Source: Rhodanobacteraceae bacterium
GTDB lineage: Bacteria; Pseudomonadota; Gammaproteobacteria; Xanthomonadales; SZUA-5
Length of the DNA: 64,000 nucleotides
Assembly: GCA_024234055.1 (NCBI GenBank)
Contig: JACKOW010000001.1
Coordinates: forward strand, 660,001 to 724,000
Direction of reading: 5' to 3'
A model generated the notes under the pieces. It ran no database searches. It worked only from the letters and a program-made list of their open reading frames with translations, and had not been told where the DNA came from. Numbering within the stretch: position 1 is the stretch's first letter; every line of letters begins with the position of its first letter. The position numbers were made by a program, and so were the translations under genes. Below are positions 45,035-54,453 of this stretch, one piece after another.

Positions 45035-45214
45035 GCGCCGGCCCGGCCATCCATGGCCGGTCGTTCGTCGCTGCCGACGCATGCGTCGGCTCGCTTCGCG
45101 ACCGCTCTGGGGTCTTTCGCCTGAGCCTTCCCTGGCGCTTTGCGCCGGCCCGGCCATCCATGGCCGGTCGTTCGTCGCTGCCGACGCATGCGTCGGCTCG
45201 CTTCGCGACCGCTC
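45035..45214. repeat. Perfect 73-bp direct repeat pair
   Basis: 45035-45107 and 45142-45214 are identical. Each copy contains GGCCATCCATGGCC and the 16-bp perfect palindrome CCGACGCATGCGTCGG, then GGCTCGCTTCGCGACC. The 34 bases between are unrelated. They fill the gap between the DUF819 gene and thiS; nothing else is seen there. Confidence 0.95.
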
Positions 45215-45215
45215 C

Positions 45216-45431
45216 TCACCCTCCTCCTATGGCCTGGACGATTTCTATGCGGTCGTTGGCGGCGACTTCGGTAATGAGGTGCTGGCTGCGGGGGACGATC
45301 TCGCCGTTGCGTTCGATGGCCACCCGACGCTCGCCATAGCCGGCCAGTTGCAGCAGCCCGCTGATGCTGATGCCGGCCGGAACTTCCTTGATTTCGCCGT
45401 TCAAACGGATGGAAATGGGTGCCACGGACAT
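45216..45431 (-). CDS. thiS: Sulfur carrier protein ThiS
   Basis: 71-residue ubiquitin-like sulfur carrier for thiazole synthesis. ISIRLNGEIKEVPAG at the start, VAIERNGEIVPRSQH in the middle, and the C-terminal GGG whose last glycine would be thiocarboxylated. The usual partner thiG is not adjacent. It starts 27 bases after the response-regulator gene on the same strand and may be co-transcribed with it. Confidence 0.88.
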   Translation of the reverse strand: MSVAPISIRLNGEIKEVPAGISISGLLQLAGYGERRVAIERNGEIVPRSQHLITEVAANDRIEIVQAIGGG

Positions 45432-45458
45432 GGGCGGGCGAGCTCCGGTTTGGTGGAA

Positions 45459-46370
45459 TCAGCTTTCGGTGCGATTGCGACCAGATCGTTTGGCCACATA
45501 CAGCTTCTCGTCGGCGCGTTGCAACAGTTCCGCCGGACTGCTTTCCACGGCGGGCATGGCCGACGCCACCCCGCGGCTGATAGTGACCACGCTGGCCGTG
45601 GGCGAATCGAGGTGCGGCAGGCCCAGCTCGAATACCGCTCGGCCCAGATCATCGGCCTTGGCGCGAGCCCCGTCCGTGGGTGTCTCGGGCAACAGGCACA
45701 CAAACTCCTCGCCACCGTATCGGGCGAGCAGATCAGCTGGTCTGCCGAGGCGAGCCTTCATCGCTGCTGCCGCGGCGCGCAGACAATCGTCGCCTGCTTG
45801 ATGGCCGTAGTGATCGTTGTAGGCCTTGAAGTGGTCCAGATCCAGCAGGATCAGCGACAGTGGCAGCTTGTTGCGGCGGCAGCGCAGCCATTCGACCTGC
45901 AGGCGCTCGTCAAACCAGCGTCGGTTGGCGACGCCGGTCAGACCGTCATTGAAAGCCAGTGAGCGCAGGATGTCGGTCTGCCGCTTGAGTTCGATCTGGG
46001 TACGGACACGTGCGCGCACCACGGGCGGATTGACCGGCTTGCCGATGAAGTCGACGGCGCCCACCTCCAGGCCCAGGGTTTCGTCCTCGGTGCTGTCGCG
46101 GGCAGTGACGAAGATCACCGGTACATCGCGGGTGGCAGGATCGGCCTTGAGTCGGCGGCAGACCTCGAAACCGTCGATGCCCGGCATCACCACGTCGAGC
46201 AATACCAGATCGGGCGGACGCCGCTGGCACAGGCTGATTGCCTGCGAGCCATCGGTGGCCATGGAGACGTCGTAGTCACCCTTCAGGATCTGATAGAGCG
46301 TCTGGATGTTGGTCGGTTGATCGTCAACCACCAGGATGCGCGGGCGCTCGGCCTGCGGCAGCTCACTCAC
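45459..46370 (-). CDS. Response regulator with GGDEF domain (PleD-like)
   Basis: 303 residues: receiver domain with Asp59 (LVLLDVVMPGIDGFE) and Lys111, then a GGDEF domain with GGEEF at 219-223. RPAD at 210-213 sits exactly five residues before GGEEF, giving an intact product-inhibition site. A c-di-GMP-forming output for the adjacent hybrid kinase. Its start overlaps the kinase gene by eight bases. Confidence 0.93.
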   Translation of the reverse strand: MSELPQAERPRILVVDDQPTNIQTLYQILKGDYDVSMATDGSQAISLCQRRPPDLVLLDVVMPGIDGFEVCRRLKADPATRDVPVIFVTARDSTEDETLGLEVGAVDFIGKPVNPPVVRARVRTQIELKRQTDILRSLAFNDGLTGVANRRWFDERLQVEWLRCRRNKLPLSLILLDLDHFKAYNDHYGHQAGDDCLRAAAAAMKARLGRPADLLARYGGEEFVCLLPETPTDGARAKADDLGRAVFELGLPHLDSPTASVVTISRGVASAMPAVESSPAELLQRADEKLYVAKRSGRNRTES

Positions 46371-49300
46371 GGCTTTCCCCTGTGTGGTTGTCAGTCATGG
46401 CGTCGAGTGCCGCTTCCACGCGGCGGCAGGCATCCAGTGCAGTGGAGAAGTCTAGCCGGCCCAGCGCATCTTCGACATTGCGCAGTGCTGGCAGGAGCTC
46501 TGCGGTGGCCAATTCGCGAAGGTCTGAAAAATGGTCCAGTGCCGCCATGTTGCTGTCGACCAGCGCCACGACCAGGCGATCCAGGCACTGCACAAAGGCA
46601 CTGCTGTCGAAGTCTTCTTCGGCGATCGCATGTTCGGCGGCGGGAGCGAGTTCTTCGGCGGCCTGCTCCAGGGCGACGATGGCCTGCGCCAAAGCATCGG
46701 CCAGGCGATCGCTCAGCCGCTGCAGTTCTTCAGGATTGGCACCGCGCTTCAGTGCCCGCTCGAGCTGCGATGACAGCGCGGAGAGCGCTTCGGCGCCGAG
46801 CGTGGCAGCCACACCCTTGAGCGTATGCGCGGCGCGTGCCGCCTCGATCCTGTCTCCCTGGGACAAGGCTGCACGCAATCGACTCACGGATTCTCCCTGT
46901 TCCTGCGCAAACAAGCGGGCCATCTGCGCGTACAGCGTCCGGTGTCCGGCCAAGCGCGCGAGCGCCGGTTCCAGCGCCAGTACCGGCAGCTCCTCGACTT
47001 GCTGGGCGGGGCTGGGGCTGGCCGTGCCCGGCATCGGGCCATCGGCGGACCCGGGTCTGGCCAGTGCCAGCAGCGTCGCCACCAGCGACTGCACATCGAT
47101 GGGTTTGGCCAGATGCGCGTTCATGCCGGCGGCACGACTCTGGGCGCGATCTTCAGCACTGGAGTTGGCAGTCACGGCGATGATCGGCAACTCGGTCAAG
47201 CCGAGGGTGCCGCGGATGATTGCGGTGGCTTCGAAACCATCCATCTGTGGCATCTGGATATCCATCAACACGGCGTTGAAGGCGCCGGGTCGCTCCCGCA
47301 ACTGGTCGATTGCCTCCTGGCCGTCGCCGGCCACCGCAACCTCGGCGCCCTCCCCGATGAGAATCTCGCGCGCGACGTGTCGATTGATGGGATGGTCCTC
47401 GACCAGCAGCACGGACATGCCCTCCAGGGGACGCCGAACAGCCGCGGGTGCACTGGTCAGGGTGCGGTCGGCAGCCGCCGCAGGCAGTGCATCGTCGGAG
47501 CGACCGAAGGCCAGACGTACCCGGAATTCGCTGCCGGTGCCGGGGCGGCTGTCGACACTCAGACTGCCGCCCATCAAGGTGATCAGCCACTGGGTGATCG
47601 GCAGTCCAAGGCCGGTGCCGCCGAAGCGGCGCGTCGACGAGGTTTCGGCCTGATAGAAAGGTTCGAAGATCCTCTCTACCTGCGCATCCTCGATTCCGAT
47701 GCCCGTGTCGCGTACACACAGTTCCAGCTCGATCCGATCCGCGTCGCTGTCGAGCAAGCTCATGCGCACCTCGATCTCGCCCTCCTCGGTGAACTTCAGG
47801 GCATTGCCGACCAGGTTCATCAGCACCTGGCGCAGGCGCAGTGGGTCGCCGATCAAGATGGCCGGAATCGCCGGATCGACAAAGGTCGTCAGCGCCAGTG
47901 ACTTGCTGCGCGCGCCAGGCGCGAAAAGTGCGGTGATTTCCGCGGTCAGTTCGGTCAGTCGGAACGGCCGTTGCTCGATGGCGATTCGCCCGGTCTCCAG
48001 CTTCGAGTAGTCGAGCAGATCGTCGAGGATGGCCAGCAGCGCGCGCGCTGCAGCATCGATCTTCTGGGTCTGGTCGCGCTGGACGGCACTGATCTCGGAC
48101 TTCTGCAGCAGATAGGTCAGACCCAGGATCGCCGTCATCGGCGTACGGATCTCGTGGCTCATGTTGGCCAGGAATTCGCTGCGCGCACGGTTCGCGCGTT
48201 CGGCCAGTTCGCGCGCTTCGCCCAGGCGCACTTCGGCCAGACGACGTTCGGTCAGATCCACCAGCAACAGCAGGCTGCGCGTGCCCACGCGCGCACCGTG
48301 CAGATCGAATACCCGGACCTGCTGGTTTGCCGCCAGCAGGCTGAGTTCCAGTTGCAGGGGTGCGCTGGCGTCGGTTTCCAGACGCTGCCAGAGGCTGCGG
48401 AAATCGTCACAGGCGGCGGCATCGGTGCAGTGACTGGCCAGCCAGTCTTCCAGCGAAATGCCTGACGCGGCGGGCGAGAAATCGCTGTCGTAGCGAGCGT
48501 TGGAGAAGCTCAGCACATCGTTTTCGAAAACCAGGAATGGCAGGGGCAGATGGTCTACGAGCGCGCGCATCAGGGCAGCGCTCTGCTGCAGTTCCAGGGC
48601 GATGCGCTTGGCCTCGTGGATGTCGCGCACGATCCAGTACAGCGCCGGGCGCCCGGCGAATTCGATGGTCTGGGCGCGCACCTGTACTTCCTTGATGCCG
48701 CCATCGCTGGTGCGGTAGCGGGTCTCGAATTCCACCCGACCCTCCGCCAGAACGCGGGCGATATGCCGGATCGAGTCGATCGGGGCGGCATGGGCTTCGT
48801 GGTCCCGCACCCTCAGCGCGCCGAATTGCTCCTGGCTGTATCCCAGCATCTGTGCTGCGGCTGGATTGAAGGCCAGCGGCTTCTCGCTGTCGAGATCGAC
48901 GATCAGCACGGCGTCAGGGGACAGATCGAACAGGGTGCGATACAAACGATCTGCCGGACTGCGGGCACTGCTGGTGGCGTTGTGACTGATCGGGTCGGCA
49001 AAAGCCAGCAGGGCGCCGGAGACTGTGCCGTCTTCCCGGGTGGGGGTGATCGTGGCCCGCAGGCTGGCAGCGTTCGGCCCGAGCTGGCAGTTGCCCTCGT
49101 AGCGCGGCAGTTCTCCAGCAATGACAGCACTGACGGGGTCCATGCCCGGTTCAGGCCAGCGCAGCAGCGTGCGCAGATCGGCACCCAGCAAGGCGCCGGG
49201 ACTTTGTTCCAGATGGCGTGCGAAGGCGCTGTTGGCAAAGCGGATTCGGGCTTGCACGTCGATTCCTGCCAGGCCCTCGTCTACACCCTGCAGCAGTCGG

Positions 49301-50214
49301 CGGTGCAATCCACGCAGGCGCTTCATTTCCCGGCGCCGCAGCGTGGCGATCACCCCGGCCAGACAGGCAACGACCGCCACCAGCAGCCACAGCAGCAAGC
49401 CGAAGCGCGCTTGCCGGCTCCAGTCGGCGAACACCGATTCCCGATCACGCAATACTTCCAGCGACCACGGTCGATCGAGCGTGATCAAGCCCGATTCGAC
49501 GGTGACTCTGGCGCTGTAGGCATTGGCCTCCGTCATCTGGACACCATCTGCCGGATAGCTCGCCACTGACCGACCGTCAGCATCGCGCAGGATCACTGCA
49601 GTGCCAGGCTGGACCAGTGGCAGGAGCGCGTCGAAATAGGAAGGGGCGAGGATCAGGGCGATCACGCCGTTGAAACTGCCGTTCACCGAGCGCCGCGCGC
49701 GTGCCGCCAGTTCACCGCTGGAGGACAGCTCCTCGGGAGCCGTGGTGAGGTACAGGCGTGCATCGACATCGGCGTCGGCCCGCGCTGACCACAGAAAGGC
49801 CTGATTGCCTAGATCGATGCCCACGTGCTCCGGGCGACTGCTGGCGGCGACTCGCCCGTCAGCGTCAATCAGCAGGACTGCGATCAGGTCCGACTCCAGT
49901 CCGGAGATGACCGAAACGATGGCGGCGGCATCGAGAGGATTGGCGTTCAGCGAGGAATCCAGGCGGTTCAGCAACAGTGAAGCGGCCGCCAGACGTTGGC
50001 CGACGGTCTGTGCCGCCAGCGTGGCCGAGCTGCCGATGCGGTCGCGGGCCAGCGATTGTGCCTCTTGGTACTGGCGGCGCAGATCCAGACCGAGCCCGGT
50101 GCCGATGATGGCCAGGCCGATGGCTACCAGCGGCCAGGGTGACCATTGGGCCAGACCAATCCGCCGCAACCACTGGCTGAAGCGTGATTGCCCGGGCTGT
50201 AGGGCTTTATCCAT
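46363..50214 (-). CDS. Hybrid sensor histidine kinase with HPt domain
   Basis: 1283 residues: two membrane helices (about 26-44 and 272-292) around a periplasmic double-Cache-like sensor; PAS-type domains (about 305-400, 420-540 and 545-655); HisKA with His687 (ANMSHEIRTPM); HATPase with N-box, DTGIGIE and FGGTGLGL; receiver with Asp985 (LMDIQMPQMDG); and C-terminal HPt with His1130 (AAHTLKGVAATLG). All phosphorelay residues are present. It overlaps the GGDEF response regulator, its probable target. Confidence 0.93.
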   Translation of the reverse strand: MDKALQPGQSRFSQWLRRIGLAQWSPWPLVAIGLAIIGTGLGLDLRRQYQEAQSLARDRIGSSATLAAQTVGQRLAAASLLLNRLDSSLNANPLDAAAIVSVISGLESDLIAVLLIDADGRVAASSRPEHVGIDLGNQAFLWSARADADVDARLYLTTAPEELSSSGELAARARRSVNGSFNGVIALILAPSYFDALLPLVQPGTAVILRDADGRSVASYPADGVQMTEANAYSARVTVESGLITLDRPWSLEVLRDRESVFADWSRQARFGLLLWLLVAVVACLAGVIATLRRREMKRLRGLHRRLLQGVDEGLAGIDVQARIRFANSAFARHLEQSPGALLGADLRTLLRWPEPGMDPVSAVIAGELPRYEGNCQLGPNAASLRATITPTREDGTVSGALLAFADPISHNATSSARSPADRLYRTLFDLSPDAVLIVDLDSEKPLAFNPAAAQMLGYSQEQFGALRVRDHEAHAAPIDSIRHIARVLAEGRVEFETRYRTSDGGIKEVQVRAQTIEFAGRPALYWIVRDIHEAKRIALELQQSAALMRALVDHLPLPFLVFENDVLSFSNARYDSDFSPAASGISLEDWLASHCTDAAACDDFRSLWQRLETDASAPLQLELSLLAANQQVRVFDLHGARVGTRSLLLLVDLTERRLAEVRLGEARELAERANRARSEFLANMSHEIRTPMTAILGLTYLLQKSEISAVQRDQTQKIDAAARALLAILDDLLDYSKLETGRIAIEQRPFRLTELTAEITALFAPGARSKSLALTTFVDPAIPAILIGDPLRLRQVLMNLVGNALKFTEEGEIEVRMSLLDSDADRIELELCVRDTGIGIEDAQVERIFEPFYQAETSSTRRFGGTGLGLPITQWLITLMGGSLSVDSRPGTGSEFRVRLAFGRSDDALPAAAADRTLTSAPAAVRRPLEGMSVLLVEDHPINRHVAREILIGEGAEVAVAGDGQEAIDQLRERPGAFNAVLMDIQMPQMDGFEATAIIRGTLGLTELPIIAVTANSSAEDRAQSRAAGMNAHLAKPIDVQSLVATLLALARPGSADGPMPGTASPSPAQQVEELPVLALEPALARLAGHRTLYAQMARLFAQEQGESVSRLRAALSQGDRIEAARAAHTLKGVAATLGAEALSALSSQLERALKRGANPEELQRLSDRLADALAQAIVALEQAAEELAPAAEHAIAEEDFDSSAFVQCLDRLVVALVDSNMAALDHFSDLRELATAELLPALRNVEDALGRLDFSTALDACRRVEAALDAMTDNHTGESRE

Positions 50215-50264
50215 GGCTGCATGCTACCTGTGTGCCAGCCACTGGCGATATGCGCGCCGATCCG

Positions 50265-50270
50265 TAGAAT
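50265..50270 (+). promoter_or_regulatory. -10 element of the tRNA-Gly gene
   Basis: TAGAAT, 11 bases upstream of the tRNA 5' end, a suitable distance for a short leader. The -35 is weak. Confidence 0.45.
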
Positions 50271-50281
50271 GAGGACCTGAA

Positions 50282-50355
50282 GCGGGTGTAGTTCAATGGT
50301 AGAACTGCAGCTTCCCAAGCTGCTAACGTGGGTTCGATTCCCATCACCCGCTCCA
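50282..50355 (+). tRNA. tRNA-Gly (anticodon CCC)
   Basis: Seventy-four bases that fold as a tRNA. Acceptor GCGGGTG pairs with CACCCGC, with discriminator T and encoded CCA. Anticodon stem GCAGC/GCTGC with loop TTCCCAA gives anticodon CCC. T-arm GTGGG/CCCAT closes around TTCGATT. D-arm present with AGTTCAATGGT. It lies between two minus-strand signalling genes. Confidence 0.96.
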
Positions 50356-50396
50356 ATCCGATCCTGCCGCCCGCGCCGACCCTTGCGTGGCCTGCC

Positions 50397-51887
50397 TCAG
50401 ACGCCAACGGACACGCGGTTTCTGCCATCGATCTTGGCCCGATACAGCGCCCTGTCGGCCCGGCTGATGCAACGATCCAGAGTGTCGAGCCCGGTGAATT
50501 CGGCCACCCCGAAGCTCATCGTGATCGGCGGAGCCCCCGGATATACCGGCTTGTTGGCGATGCTCTCGCGCAGACTGTTGGCGCGGGCCTCGGCCTCGGT
50601 GATGCTCATGTCCGGCCACAGCATCAGGAATTCCTCGCCGCCCCAGCGACCGGCCGCGTCGTGCGACTGCAAACTGCTCTTCAGCCTGCGCCCCAGGCCC
50701 ACCAGTACCTGATCGCCGACGGTATGTCCGTTCTGATCATTGATGCGCTTGAAGTGGTCGACGTCGCCGATGACCACGATGAAAGAGCTCTTCTGACGCC
50801 GGGCCTGCTCCGAGGCCTGTTCCAGCGCTTCCAGCATGCCGCGTCGATTCAGCAGTTGCGACATGGTGTCGGTGGCTGCTGCCTCGGCCAATGCCGCCTC
50901 GAGCTGACACCGGGCCTCGATCTCGGAGCGCAGCATGGTGTTCAGCTTCTCAAGCTCGGCGCTGCGTTCGCGCACCATCTCCTCAAGCCGGTCGCGCGCT
51001 GCCTTGAGTTCAGTCACTGCGCCCTCGCGCTGCGACTGCGACAGGTCCAGCCGCTCCGACATGTCGTTCAGTGCCGTGGCCAGATCGGCAAATTCGTCAT
51101 CGCCGGTCCAGGCCAGCTTCTTGTCGAGCTTGCCCTCTGCGATTTCCTTGAAGCGTCCGGCGAAGCGCCGCAGTACCGCGCGTGCGGAACGCGCCAGCCA
51201 CAGGCTCATCGCCAGCGCCAGGGCGACGGCGATGACGAAGGACACCGCCGCGTTGGTGCGCAAGGTGGCCAGCTTTTCGGCAATGTCCTCGGCAGCGATG
51301 TTGAGTGCGAGCAGATAGTTGCCGTCGCTGTTCTTCACCTCGGCGATCGCATTGAAGTCACTACCCTGAATGACTGGCGCTCCCCCTGTCGGCGACTCGG
51401 AACGCAGGCTTCCGGGCAGCGAATCCCCCGGCGAATAGCCCGATGCGGCGCCGAGTGAATCAGCCACGACCGTCAACCGCGGGCCGTCCCGCCGCAGCAG
51501 GGTCAGCCGGCTGATGACCCGGTTGCGCTCGGTGATGCTGGCAAAGCGCCGCATGAGGTCGGCGTATTCGGGGCGTGCGGTGTCCGCCGGGGATCGCAAG
51601 GCGCTCCAGTCGCTGAGCTGCATGGCCTCGGCCGCCAGCGTGGCATTCTCGCTCAGGCGCGTATTTAGCGCATTGCGCAGCTCCGATTCAGCCGCCCAAT
51701 GCAGATACACACCCAAGCTCAAGGCCACCAGCAAGGCCACCAGCAGGTGCGTGTAGAACAGTCTGCGTCCGATGGTCAGGCGTCGGCGCGAAAGACTGAC
51801 TGGCGGAGTGGCCCCTGACACGGCAGTAGGAACTCGACGTGAATTGCGCAATCTGCCGATGTTAGAGCCTAAGCACGGTCTGTGCAC
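50397..51887 (-). CDS. Membrane diguanylate cyclase with HAMP domain
   Basis: 496 residues: membrane helix (about 43-64), periplasmic sensor of about 150 residues, second helix, HAMP domain (RSARAVLRRFAGRFKEIAEG), a long coiled coil (about 305-360, EMVRERSAELEKLNTMLRSE) and a GGDEF domain with GGEEF. The position of the inhibitory site reads QSHD rather than RxxD. Start uncertain: a GTG at about residue 24 (VSGATPPVSL) would give a shorter cytoplasmic leader. Confidence 0.88.
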   Translation of the reverse strand: MHRPCLGSNIGRLRNSRRVPTAVSGATPPVSLSRRRLTIGRRLFYTHLLVALLVALSLGVYLHWAAESELRNALNTRLSENATLAAEAMQLSDWSALRSPADTARPEYADLMRRFASITERNRVISRLTLLRRDGPRLTVVADSLGAASGYSPGDSLPGSLRSESPTGGAPVIQGSDFNAIAEVKNSDGNYLLALNIAAEDIAEKLATLRTNAAVSFVIAVALALAMSLWLARSARAVLRRFAGRFKEIAEGKLDKKLAWTGDDEFADLATALNDMSERLDLSQSQREGAVTELKAARDRLEEMVRERSAELEKLNTMLRSEIEARCQLEAALAEAAATDTMSQLLNRRGMLEALEQASEQARRQKSSFIVVIGDVDHFKRINDQNGHTVGDQVLVGLGRRLKSSLQSHDAAGRWGGEEFLMLWPDMSITEAEARANSLRESIANKPVYPGAPPITMSFGVAEFTGLDTLDRCISRADRALYRAKIDGRNRVSVGV

Positions 51888-52035
51888 GGTCCGTAACCGG
51901 GTTCAGGTGATCTCTTGTGACGCCGGTAGGCGGTCACGAGCATTCAATATGTTTGCGCGCCGTCAACGCCTCGCCTAGTCTCGCCCGATTGGTCGCACCG
52001 GGGCGCGGCCGCGTACCGGAACTGGGGAGAGCAGC

Positions 52036-53325
52036 ATGCTGGGTCAGATGGCATTCGGGGTGTTGGGGCTGGCGGTTCTGATAGGGATTGCCTGGGTGTT
52101 CTCCAACAACCGTGGCGCAGTGAACTGGAAACTGGTGCTCACCGGGATCGGCCTGCAGATCGGATTCGCGGTACTGGTGCTGCTGGTGCCCGGTGGCAAG
52201 GACGTGTTCGACAAGCTGGGTCAGGGCTTTGTCAAGATTCTGAGTTTCGTCAATGAAGGCTCGAATTTCATTTTCGGCAGCCTCATGGACACCTCGACCT
52301 ACGGATTCATCTTTGCCTTCCAGGTATTGCCCACGATCATCTTCTTCGCATCCTTGATGGGCGTGCTCTATTACCTCGGCGTCATGCAGGCGGTGGTGCG
52401 CGTGATGGCCATGGCCATCACCAAGGTCATGAAGGTATCCGGCGCCGAGACCACCTCGGTGTGCGCCAGCGTCTTCATCGGTCAGACCGAGGCTCCGCTG
52501 ACGGTACGACCCTACATCGCCAAGATGACCGAGTCGGAACTGCTGACGATGATGATCGGCGGCATGGCCCATATTGCCGGTGGCGTGCTGGCAGCCTATG
52601 TGGGCATGCTCGGCGGCGGCGACCCGGTGCAGAGTGCCTTCTACGCCAAGCACCTGCTGGCGGCCTCGATCATGGCGGCGCCAGCGACGCTGGTCATCGC
52701 CAAGATCCTGATACCCGAGACCGGCCAGCCGCTGACCGGAGGCACGGTCAAGATGGAAGTCGAGCAGACCGCCAGCAACATCATCGACGCCGCCGCCGGT
52801 GGCGCCGCCGACGGCCTGCGCCTGGCCCTCAACATCGGTGCCATGCTGCTGGCCTTCATTGCCTTGATTGCACTGCTGAACTGGCCGCTGACCTGGATCG
52901 GCGAAGTCACCGGCCTGCAGGCGGCGATCGGCAAACCCACCGACATGGCCCTGATCCTGGGCTATCTGCTGGCGCCGCTGGCCTGGATCATCGGCGTGCC
53001 CTGGCAGGATGCCACCGTGGTTGGCAGCCTGATCGGACAGAAGATCGTCATCAATGAATTCGTGGCCTATCTGCAATTGGCCGACATCATCAAGAACGGC
53101 GTCGATGGCGTCATGCTGACCGATCAGGGCAAGCTGATCGCCACCTACGCGCTCTGTGGATTCGCCAATTTCTCCTCGATCGCCATCCAGATCGGCGGCA
53201 TCGGCGGCCTCGCCCCCGAACGCCGCAGCGATCTCGCCCGATTCGGCCTGCGCGCCGTGCTCGGCGGCTCCCTGGCGACCTTCATGACGGCGACCATTGC
53301 CGGGGTGTTGACGAGGTTTGGTTGA
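52036..53325 (+). CDS. Concentrative nucleoside transporter (NupC/CNT family)
   Basis: 429-residue inner-membrane nucleoside symporter. VCASVFIGQTEAPLTVRPYI (about residues 146-165) and CGFANFSSIAIQIGGIGGLA near the C-terminus are the CNT signature motifs. GGGGAGAG precedes ATG 52036. The next gene is a ribokinase, suggesting uptake and salvage of nucleosides and their ribose. Confidence 0.92.
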   Translation: MLGQMAFGVLGLAVLIGIAWVFSNNRGAVNWKLVLTGIGLQIGFAVLVLLVPGGKDVFDKLGQGFVKILSFVNEGSNFIFGSLMDTSTYGFIFAFQVLPTIIFFASLMGVLYYLGVMQAVVRVMAMAITKVMKVSGAETTSVCASVFIGQTEAPLTVRPYIAKMTESELLTMMIGGMAHIAGGVLAAYVGMLGGGDPVQSAFYAKHLLAASIMAAPATLVIAKILIPETGQPLTGGTVKMEVEQTASNIIDAAAGGAADGLRLALNIGAMLLAFIALIALLNWPLTWIGEVTGLQAAIGKPTDMALILGYLLAPLAWIIGVPWQDATVVGSLIGQKIVINEFVAYLQLADIIKNGVDGVMLTDQGKLIATYALCGFANFSSIAIQIGGIGGLAPERRSDLARFGLRAVLGGSLATFMTATIAGVLTRFG

Positions 53326-53333
53326 ATTGGAAA

Positions 53334-53443
53334 GTGAAACGTAAAAAGTGAAACGTCAATTGCGTAGTCCCGATTGCTCGGTCTCGTTTGGCCGCCGGGA
53401 GCATGTGCAGGACCTTGCTTCGAATTGACGTTTGACATTTGAC
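53334..53443. repeat. GTAAAAC heptamer foldback element, copy 2
   Basis: Left arm GTGAAAC, GTAAAAA, GTGAAAC, GTCAAT (53334-53360) begins eight bases after the transporter stop; the right arm ATTGACGTTTGACATTTGAC spans 53424-53443. It shares GCTTCGAATTGACGTTT with copy 1 at 35233. The 63-base interior is unrelated to copy 1. Confidence 0.88.
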
Positions 53444-53474
53444 TTGCCCCAACGGAGTCGTGGGAATTCCTGCC

Positions 53475-54449
53475 ATGCACAAAGCTAAAAACTCGGCCCC
53501 CCTCGTCACCATCCTCGGCAGCTACGTCCAGGATCACTGCTGGACCACCGATCGCTTTCCGGCGGTCGGAGAAACCCGGGTGGGCCGTTTTTCCACCGGT
53601 CCTGGTGGCAAGGGTTTCAATCAGGCCGTGGCGAGCCACCGTCAGGGTGTGGCGACGCGCTTCATCGGCGCCGTCGGCGCTGATCCGCTGGGTGAGACCG
53701 CGCGACGGTTTGCCGACAGCGAGGGGCTGGATTGTCACTGGCAGCAGGTGGAATCGCGGCCGACAGCGACCTCCAGCATTGTCGTCGATGGCGCAGGTCG
53801 CAATCTGATCGTGGTCGATCTGGCCGCCAACCTGGCCCTGGATCCGGCGGTGGCGCAGCAGGTCGAGCGCGGCGTGCGTGTGGTCCTGACTCAACTGGAG
53901 ACCGGCCTCGCCAGCGTCGCCGCGGCTTTGGCCCGAGCACGTGAGGTCGGTGCCTTGGCGTTCCTGAATCCGGCACCGATGCACCCTGAGATCACGCCCG
54001 AACTGTTGGCGCTGGCCGATCTGCTCACCCCCAACGAGACTGAGTTTGCGCTGTTGCTGGCCAAGCTTGGCGTGCCTGATGACGTGTCCCGGCCCTGGGA
54101 CATTGATGATCTGGATCTTCATGCGCTATGCCGCACCACCGGCGTGCCCACCGTGGTCATCACGCTGGGTGAGCATGGCTGTTTCGTCTCGCACGGCCGC
54201 GATCATCGCGGCGACGATCAGCCCTATTACCGCCTGCCGCCCGAAGCAGTGCGCGCCATCGATACGACCGGCGCCGGTGACGCCTTTTCCGGGGCCCTGG
54301 CGGCCGCACTGGCCTTTGCCGAGGCGGGCACGCCGTTTCGCGACGCGGTGATCCACGCCAACCGGGTCGCCGCGATGAGCACCGAGACACTGGGCACAGC
54401 ACCCGCCATGCCCACCCTGGCGCAGGTGCGGGCGCGGTTTGGAAGATGA
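53475..54449 (+). CDS. rbsK: Ribokinase (PfkB family)
   Basis: 324 residues from ATG 53475. GPGGKGFNQAVASHRQG near residue 35 and DTTGAGDAFSGALAAAL near residue 262 are the two PfkB signatures; the latter holds the catalytic Asp and anion hole. LTPNETEF supports the ribokinase branch; a nucleoside kinase is possible given the transporter next door. An upstream in-frame ATG at 53439 adds only non-conserved residues. Confidence 0.82.
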   Translation: MHKAKNSAPLVTILGSYVQDHCWTTDRFPAVGETRVGRFSTGPGGKGFNQAVASHRQGVATRFIGAVGADPLGETARRFADSEGLDCHWQQVESRPTATSSIVVDGAGRNLIVVDLAANLALDPAVAQQVERGVRVVLTQLETGLASVAAALARAREVGALAFLNPAPMHPEITPELLALADLLTPNETEFALLLAKLGVPDDVSRPWDIDDLDLHALCRTTGVPTVVITLGEHGCFVSHGRDHRGDDQPYYRLPPEAVRAIDTTGAGDAFSGALAAALAFAEAGTPFRDAVIHANRVAAMSTETLGTAPAMPTLAQVRARFGR

Positions 54450-54453
54450 GAAG

